From: Sanghuangporus weigelae | Taxonomy: Eukaryota; Basidiomycota; Agaricomycetes; Hymenochaetales; Hymenochaetaceae | Assembly (NCBI GenBank): GCA_033182465.1 | Contig: CP137318.1 | Coordinates: 1,798,001 to 1,862,000, forward strand | Length of the DNA stretch: 64,000 nt | Direction: 5' to 3' | Shown here: piece after piece, positions 58,220 through 64,000 of the stretch | Position numbering within the stretch: position 1 is the stretch's first letter | Layout of the letters: every line of letters starts with the position of its first letter | Translations under genes and position numbers: made by a program | The notes under the pieces: generated by a model | What the model saw: the letters and a program-made list of their open reading frames with translations, nothing else | Told to the model about the DNA's origin: nothing | Database searches by the model: none

Positions 58220-61200
58220 GATATATTTATGACTGTCACGGAATTTCACGTTTTGCCTATGCTTTTCCGCCTCAATTTATTTTTGTAATCGTAATGTATC
58301 CTCTTGATTTCAAGGATTAATCTTAATAACAGATTCTACAAGTAACTAACGTGCTGTACTACTTTGATACTCGGATATCTCGGCGCAAGCGATCAGACTG
58401 ATAAATAACAATGATCAGTCATATCTCCTGGACGGAGAAACCGATATACAGAATATCTTCGACCCATGACCTTGCGACATTGAATTGAATTACCGCCGGA
58501 TGTGGGGTACGAAATGTGGGGATCCGATCGATGACTCACATAATCGGCATCGTTGGCCACACCACCTTTCCGACAACATATTTTTATCCATTTAATATTT
58601 GCTTCCGTGCGGGGAAGATTTGCACAGTCTATCGTCATGTCGATCCCGACTAGCCACAGCTCTATGGACGAGAGATCAAGTTTGTCTACCTCTCCTATAG
58701 GTCAGACACTTTTGAGCAAGAATCAAGTCGTATACTGACCAAGAGGGCCTGCGTGCCGGATTCCGACTGGCACCGCGACATCGTCCACTCAGAAATCCCC
58801 TACCCTCGGAAACGGAGGACCGTGATCCAGGCAAAGAACCTTGCTAAACTAAGAGTTAGAGGGAGGTAACGGCTTCGTTATAGCACGAACAAGGCCAGCG
58901 ACGTCGGACAATAAGTATAAAACGCCCTTCATTCTGTCCAGCTCGATGGCGAAACGAACGATCCATGAAGAGATGACGGTGTTATTTGCTGCGCTCCCGA
59001 TTGCTCGCGCATAATATCAATGTTCATCAAGCAAGATACCAGAATGATGGCGGCTAACTCGCATGGCGTAAGATTTCATCCGAAGCACCTTCTAGCCTCA
59101 TTATGGACCCTCAGTTCATTCATTTGAATACAGATGCGATGAGATAGAAGCAGGAGGGTAGGGAGAAGTAGGGAGAAGCAGACCCATCATTAGCTGGTCC
59201 CAGGCCCAGTGAGGTTCGCGAAGATTAAGTATGAGTAACTCATGAGTCGTATGGTGAGTCATCCCTTCTATCGGGTTTTTGTTCGATCTTTGATGGCTTC
59301 AATATTCTATTCTCTCTGAGCCCTTCTTAGCTCAGGGCCGAGATACACGGATGCATCTTTAATGCCCGATGTATCGCACAGGCTTGTCTGTCCCATCGAT
59401 ATCTCAGGTTCTGTCGGTCAAAGTGTGTTGGTCCAGTGGCGATCCGATCCGGACTGCCGAGGTCGACATTGCACATACTGGATGGAGGACGATGGAGGAC
59501 CCCACCGGTAATCAAAATAGATAATTCCGCATTCTTGTGGCACGGCGGCGCGCCTGCACTTCATTCGTACCTCGCACGGGGCGTCAAAGTGTCTATCATA
59601 GATTCCAAAAGATGCTGACCATCCATGAACAGACCCTTTCAGATCGTGTAGAGAGAAACAAAACGAGGCAGAAAACGCGGCAACAAGCAAATCTAGATCT
59701 GGCCCAAATCGAAAGACGAGGCCAAATTGAGAAATTATCGTTTCGAGGGTGATCACGCTGTTTGCCGCGCCTTCGCAATTTGTCTTTTGTGCAAGCAGGT
59801 GCAAGCCTAGACGTCGACGAGGAACGGAAGAAGAAAATACATGCATCATTTTGGAATTTCCATTTTCAGGTTCAGGAATGGATTTGTATGTATGTAGAGA
59901 TGTTCTCGGAGCGTTGTCACCGACACTGAATGTGAGACCCTGGACCGAGTGTGTTGGACCGCATTGCACTGCCCTGACGAGCGGTTGGCCAAGGGAGACT
60001 ACGGCCCTAAAACGATGCCATTCAGGTTGCTGTGGAGGAATAAGTTGAGGCCAAGCGGGCTCAAGTTACGCCTATCGCGCCATGAGGTAGTGTAAGACGG
60101 ACGTTGTCGTAATTGTACATCACAGAAGATACATACACACGCGTCGTCGAAACGATTGGGCTTGTGAGCTTGGAGAGAGCCGAGCCAGCTGCTAGCTGAG
60201 GAGGAGGAAGAAAGGAGGTACGTTGCCGCCGCGGCTCGCGCCCCGCACTCCGCACTCTTCCGCACTTCTCCATCTCCACCTCCATCTTCGTCTCCATCTT
60301 CCTATGCTTCTATCATCTGCGGACAGACAGGAGTGGAAACTTCGTTAGTTCAGTAGAATACAAAGTTCAGTCTTCCTTGTATCCAGTATCCAACGCGAAG
60401 CCAGTCCGCTGGCAGCAATTGTATGCACTTGTCCAGGTCGCACAAGAATTTGCCACTTTACGTGCCACTCAGGCGCCTTGTTCTCTCAGATTCTTGAGAA
60501 CCTTGCGGACTGAGAAGTCCCCCCAAAGGCGCCACGGATGCCCATTGTTCGCGCTTCGACCGCAGCTCCACTCGCTCGACGGCGCGCCTGGCCGAAAACC
60601 CGAAACAATTCGAATACACCCATTCAAACTGTGGCACAGCTTCTCATGTTATCTCATGGTAGCCGATCTGTCGTTCCAGTCTTACGCCCTTATCAGTAAC
60701 GGCACCCACGTAAGAGATGTGCAGGCGTGCGGCGGGAACTGATATCGCGCTGACTCGAAGATCGCAACTCCACCCACCCACGGACATTCCTAACGTCACG
60801 CCCACGCAGTCATAAAAATTAGTTGTGCGATATCATAAGATTCTTCATTTCCATTATTGTAATAAATATGCGTAGTGGTATGTATTGCACAGCGACTACT
60901 GAAATGTGAGATAATAAAGAAAGGGAAGAGAAAGGAATAAACATGGTAAGTAGTACAGACTGGAAGGGAAGGGAAGCCGATGGAAAATAAGAAAGGGGAT
61001 GTGGATAGATGAGAATCATCTCGGTCGCCTCGCTCTCTCGCCAATGTCCGTGTGCGAACGTTTATGCTTCCTGAACTGAAAGAAAGGGGAAAAGAAATAT
61101 ACACAAACTGTGGTATGCGGTGGTGCGGGACGAAAGACAAACAAAACGCAACTGAGAGGGAAACTCGATACAAGAGAGAGAGAGAGACAGACGGCATCTT

Positions 61201-61804
61201 TTGCAAATCGTACAGTCTACTCCGGCAAGACCAAGGAAAAGAGACGCGATACACAAAGAAGAGGGAAAAATGCATAACGGCATGAGAATGGTGTCACTGC
61301 GGTGCTCTACCGGGACGAGGAACGTCCCGACAGACAAGGACGAGAATCAGATTGTTCTAGGTTGGACGAGACAAAATGCGTTGTGGAGTGGGAATGATGA
61401 GAAGAAAAAGAAGTAGAGAAAAGGAGATAAACAAATTTAAAGTCAAGGAAGGAAGCCCGTGTCCACAAAGGACAATGCACAACTCGATTAAGTAGAACCA
61501 CAGACCAGACGAGAGGCGATTGGAAGAAGAAAAATTGATGAGTTGCATGTGGTGGTGGGTTGAATATGTCGTGAGCTTGGATGGGGTTAAACAGAGCAAA
61601 AGGCCCAACGCCTATGCGAGATTTTTGAATCAAGAGGTGAGAAAGTCGTGAATCCAGTAAGGCGATCGTGAATCAGTGGTTGATGATTTGTCGTTTCGTG
61701 GGTTTGCTCAAGTGCAACCTATCTCCATTTGAATTTGGACCGAACGAGGAACGAAACCTGCGGCGCACGTCCATTTTTTGGATTATCAGTTTGAAATAAG
61801 CGCC
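58220..61804. other. Long gap between convergent genes; no recognised gene
   Basis: This gap of 3.6 kb lies between two convergent stops. 60800-61700 is strongly purine-rich on the plus strand (pyrimidine-rich on the minus strand) and is probably the 3' untranslated part or downstream region of the PP1 subunit gene. The frames found there (for example 60796-61275 minus) are low-complexity Ser/Phe/Leu products. 59418-59969 (minus) is a 183-codon open frame with no motif and no clear splice extension. A 365-nt frame at 60377-60742 (plus) also lacks features. No tRNA, 5S rRNA or transposon terminus was seen. Confidence 0.45.
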
Positions 61805-63931
61805 CTACATGCTCGTAAGCATCGGGCTGTCGCTCCGAATTCCGGATCCCCCGTACAGCCCGCTAAATGCGTCCCCCAAGCCGCGCCATCCGCTCCCACT
61901 GGCCTGGCGCGGCACATTCGTCGCGCTGGAACTCGTGCTCAACGGAGGGCTTTGGTTCGGTGATGGCGTCGGGGACTGCACAAAACAGAACTGCTTGATG
62001 AACGCAGCATACGTAGAATCATTTGCAAGAGATGACGTCGGAGAGGACACGATCTCCTTGGCCTTCTGTTTCTCCAACTCCGATGGCGGCGGTAGGGCCG
62101 AATATCGAGGCGGTGGCGTATCGTCCGACAGAGACTGCGTGGATGAGCTGTTTGAAGGAGGCCACGAGAAATCGTACTTCGGTGCAGTCGCAGGCATGCC
62201 ACCAACAATGTTCATCTCCCGGGTAGCTGGAGCCTGCACACTCACAGCTTCGGAAGGCGGCGCCGCATCTGATAAGCCAACAAACTGTCTCGTGGGCGAA
62301 CTCGGGTGAGGTGCTGTCATGGTTGACGGTGCCGCGTAGTTCATCAAATTCAGCTTTGAAGGCACGGAGGTATGTAGCGGTGCTGCCGATGACCTCGAGC
62401 CCACCATAGAAGATAAAGATGGCTGAGGAGATGAGTTGTGTCTTACTGGTATCGCTGGTCGGACAGGCATACTCGCTCGGTGACTACGACCGTGTACTTG
62501 CGGGAGGATGAGTCGGGCGGTCGGCGTCGCATGCGCAGCTGTCTGTACAGCCTCCGTTGTCGGAGTACCCTTCAATGTCGGCGGCGCGCTGAACGTACGT
62601 TGCTGACTATGGCCCATAATAGGGCTTGTCCGAGCCACATCCATTACGGTTCCTGTCGTTGCTCGCTTGAATCCGACGCGATAATTCTGCCCGGAATTGT
62701 TGTCCCACCATTCTCCGGTGCCTGGCGCAGTGTAGCGTACTACGAACCACATCGTCTTCTCTTGTAGTTTACGCTCGAAATCTTCCAGTTTGATAATGAA
62801 ACTAAACCTATCCCATGTATTCTTGCCTGCAGCCAGATCACCCTCTGTGTGTGGGTGCGGGAACGGCGGAGGAAGGGATGGCAAGGATATGACATGTTTA
62901 CAAGCAACCTCCGACGTCGTATGCCAATTGTCAAGCGTGAAGCGGACTGCCACGTCTTTCGTGAATGCTATTATGGATGGTATAAATGGTCAGAAGATAA
63001 CGCAAATAATCGCATAAATCTACTCACCAAGATTGCGCACAATCACAGATCCACGCAAAATCGGTGGTGAAGTCCGTGGAAGGACAAGAGTCTCTACGTG
63101 CACGTTCGCGTACATCGGTGGATTGTACGTCGGGATAGCAGAAGTTGTAGTCGAGTCGAGTTCAAACCCGAGCTCCCGTGGCGGGCTTGGAATACTTGGG
63201 AATGGGTAGCTAGACGGCTCAGGACCGGTAGGATTAGAAGAATCGTACTCTGTCTCCGTCTCCGTCTCTTCTGCATTAGTCGCACGGGATACATTGACAG
63301 GTCTCCCAGAACTATTGAACACCCTCACACTTCGCAATGCATCGTCACCGGCAAAGTGAACGTTCTTGGGGGTTGCCGGCACCCCCGATGGTGTCGAAGG
63401 TTCAGATTGGGCCCGAGTATGCATGCGAAGAGAAGACACGTTGGGAGAAGACTGCGAAGACTTGAGCGAAGGCTTCAAAGGCTTCCCATTCGCAAGGATG
63501 ACAGGAGTGGACGGCGTCCTCGGCAAAGAGGAACTAATCGGCGACGACGGCTGAGGTGAGGGGGCGGGGGAGCCCCTGGAGGGGAACGGAAGCGAAGACG
63601 TCTCTTCGTCCTTGAGCGAAGGAACCGGTGCGTTCGATGGGACATTTCTCGTGTCGACGGTCAGACGAAGCGCATTTGACTGGGGCTCAGGCGGCGGAGA
63701 AGTGTCCGACGAATCTGAGTCTTGATCATCAATGTGGAAAACTGCCTTCCGCTCTGATTGGAAGGATTTGTGGCGGGGGAGGTTAGGGAGAGATGCAAAA
63801 GCACCAGGACCGCTCTCGTTGGAAAAAGTCGGGTTGGCAGAACGGGTGCGCCTGTGCCTTGGGCGAAGTTTGAGCGGGGGAAGGTCGTAACTGTTGGACT
63901 CGGGGGATACTGGAGGTTTCACGTATGGCAT
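61805..63931 (-). CDS. PP1 regulatory subunit with CBM21 glycogen-binding domain (GAC1-like)
   Basis: This is a glycogen-targeting subunit of protein phosphatase 1 with about 685 residues. It starts at ATG 63931 (MPYVKPPVSPESNSYDLPP). The N-terminal 200 residues are Ser/Pro-rich. The PP1-docking RVxF motif appears as NVHFAGDDALRSVRVFNSSG. The CBM21 domain starts near GFELD and PPILRGSVIVRNL, passes through an intron (62954-63019), and continues AFTKDVAVRFTLDNWHTTSE, WDRFSFIIKLEDF, TMWFVVRYTAPGTGEWWDN and NSGQNYRVGFKR. The C-terminal 250 residues are low complexity, with PPPRYSALPPPSELEKQKA, ending MLTSM at 61805. Family members (yeast Gac1, Pig1/2; animal PPP1R3) direct PP1 to glycogen synthase. 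Only the first 69 bp upstream of the ATG are in the window. Confidence 0.87.
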
Positions 63932-64000
63932 CGCACACTAGTTGCGACTAAGGCGAGATTGAAGATGGGCTTAAAAGTGTGAAGACGAGGGAAAGAGGAA

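Noticed and set aside
59320-59345. tRNA A-box-like sequence (TTAGCTCAGGG)
   Set aside because: No matching B box or cloverleaf can be formed around it.
59418-59969. 183-codon minus-strand open frame in the long gap
   Set aside because: No recognisable domain, no splice-supported extension and no neighbours suggesting a gene; noted only within the gap entry.
60796-61275. 159-codon minus-strand open frame
   Set aside because: The product is a low-complexity Ser/Leu/Phe string created by a pyrimidine-rich tract, not a plausible protein.

Overview
The window looks like nuclear DNA of a filamentous basidiomycete, probably an agaricomycete. This is inferred from dense, multi-exon genes whose introns are mostly about 50-75 nt (GT-AG, with one clear GC-AG case), short intergenic spacers, and typical fungal proteins: a fused MoaA-MoaC enzyme, a polyporopepsin-type aspartic protease, RNase T2 with a C-terminal extension, an MSC7-type aldehyde dehydrogenase and an MDM1-type sorting nexin. 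All CDS coordinates are genomic spans that include introns. Exons were joined by eye from splice signals, reading frame and family similarity, so exact junctions are provisional.

Layout. 1-9.5 kb: N-terminal half of a UBE2O-like E2 running off the left edge (-), an unknown coiled-coil protein (-), a MoaA-MoaC molybdopterin fusion (+), a GNAT acetyltransferase (-) and an amidase (-). 9.9-19.3 kb: a small TXNDC17-like thioredoxin (-), an uncertain small gene (+), a secreted Thr/Ser-rich protein made of repeated mini-exons (-), the mitochondrial aspartate/glutamate carrier (-) and tRNA m1G37 methyltransferase Trm5 (-). 19.4-31.5 kb: a TatD metal-dependent hydrolase (+), a BTB protein (+), a MARVEL-like membrane protein (-), a membrane-anchored LysM protein (-), a U1A/U2B''-type splicing protein (+), D-amino-acid oxidase (-), an unknown protein (-), an RNF126-like RING E3 (+) and a small membrane ORF (-). 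32.4-38 kb: an ARMT1-type damage-control phosphatase (-), then a poorly resolved stretch with two putative unknown genes. 38.3-54 kb: a secreted aspartic protease (+), a full ABCC transporter (-) divergent from an aldehyde dehydrogenase (+), secreted RNase T2 (+), a CASTOR-like ACT protein (+) and an oxaloacetate-type mitochondrial carrier (-). 54-64 kb: the MDM1-like sorting nexin (+), a 3.6-kb gap with no recognised gene, and a CBM21/RVxF glycogen-targeting subunit of protein phosphatase 1 (-).

Most neighbours are unrelated housekeeping functions arranged as divergent or closely convergent pairs. I see no biosynthetic cluster, transposon, CRISPR array, rRNA or tRNA. The most interesting local signal is in the molybdopterin gene. 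Retaining one weak intron would end the MoaA half exactly at Gly-Gly-stop, while splicing it removes the second glycine and fuses MoaA to MoaC, which parallels the human MOCS1 arrangement. Other points of note are the amplified mini-exons of the secreted protein, the type II LysM protein, the GC-AG intron of the aspartate/glutamate carrier and the unassigned genes at 35.4-37.5 kb.
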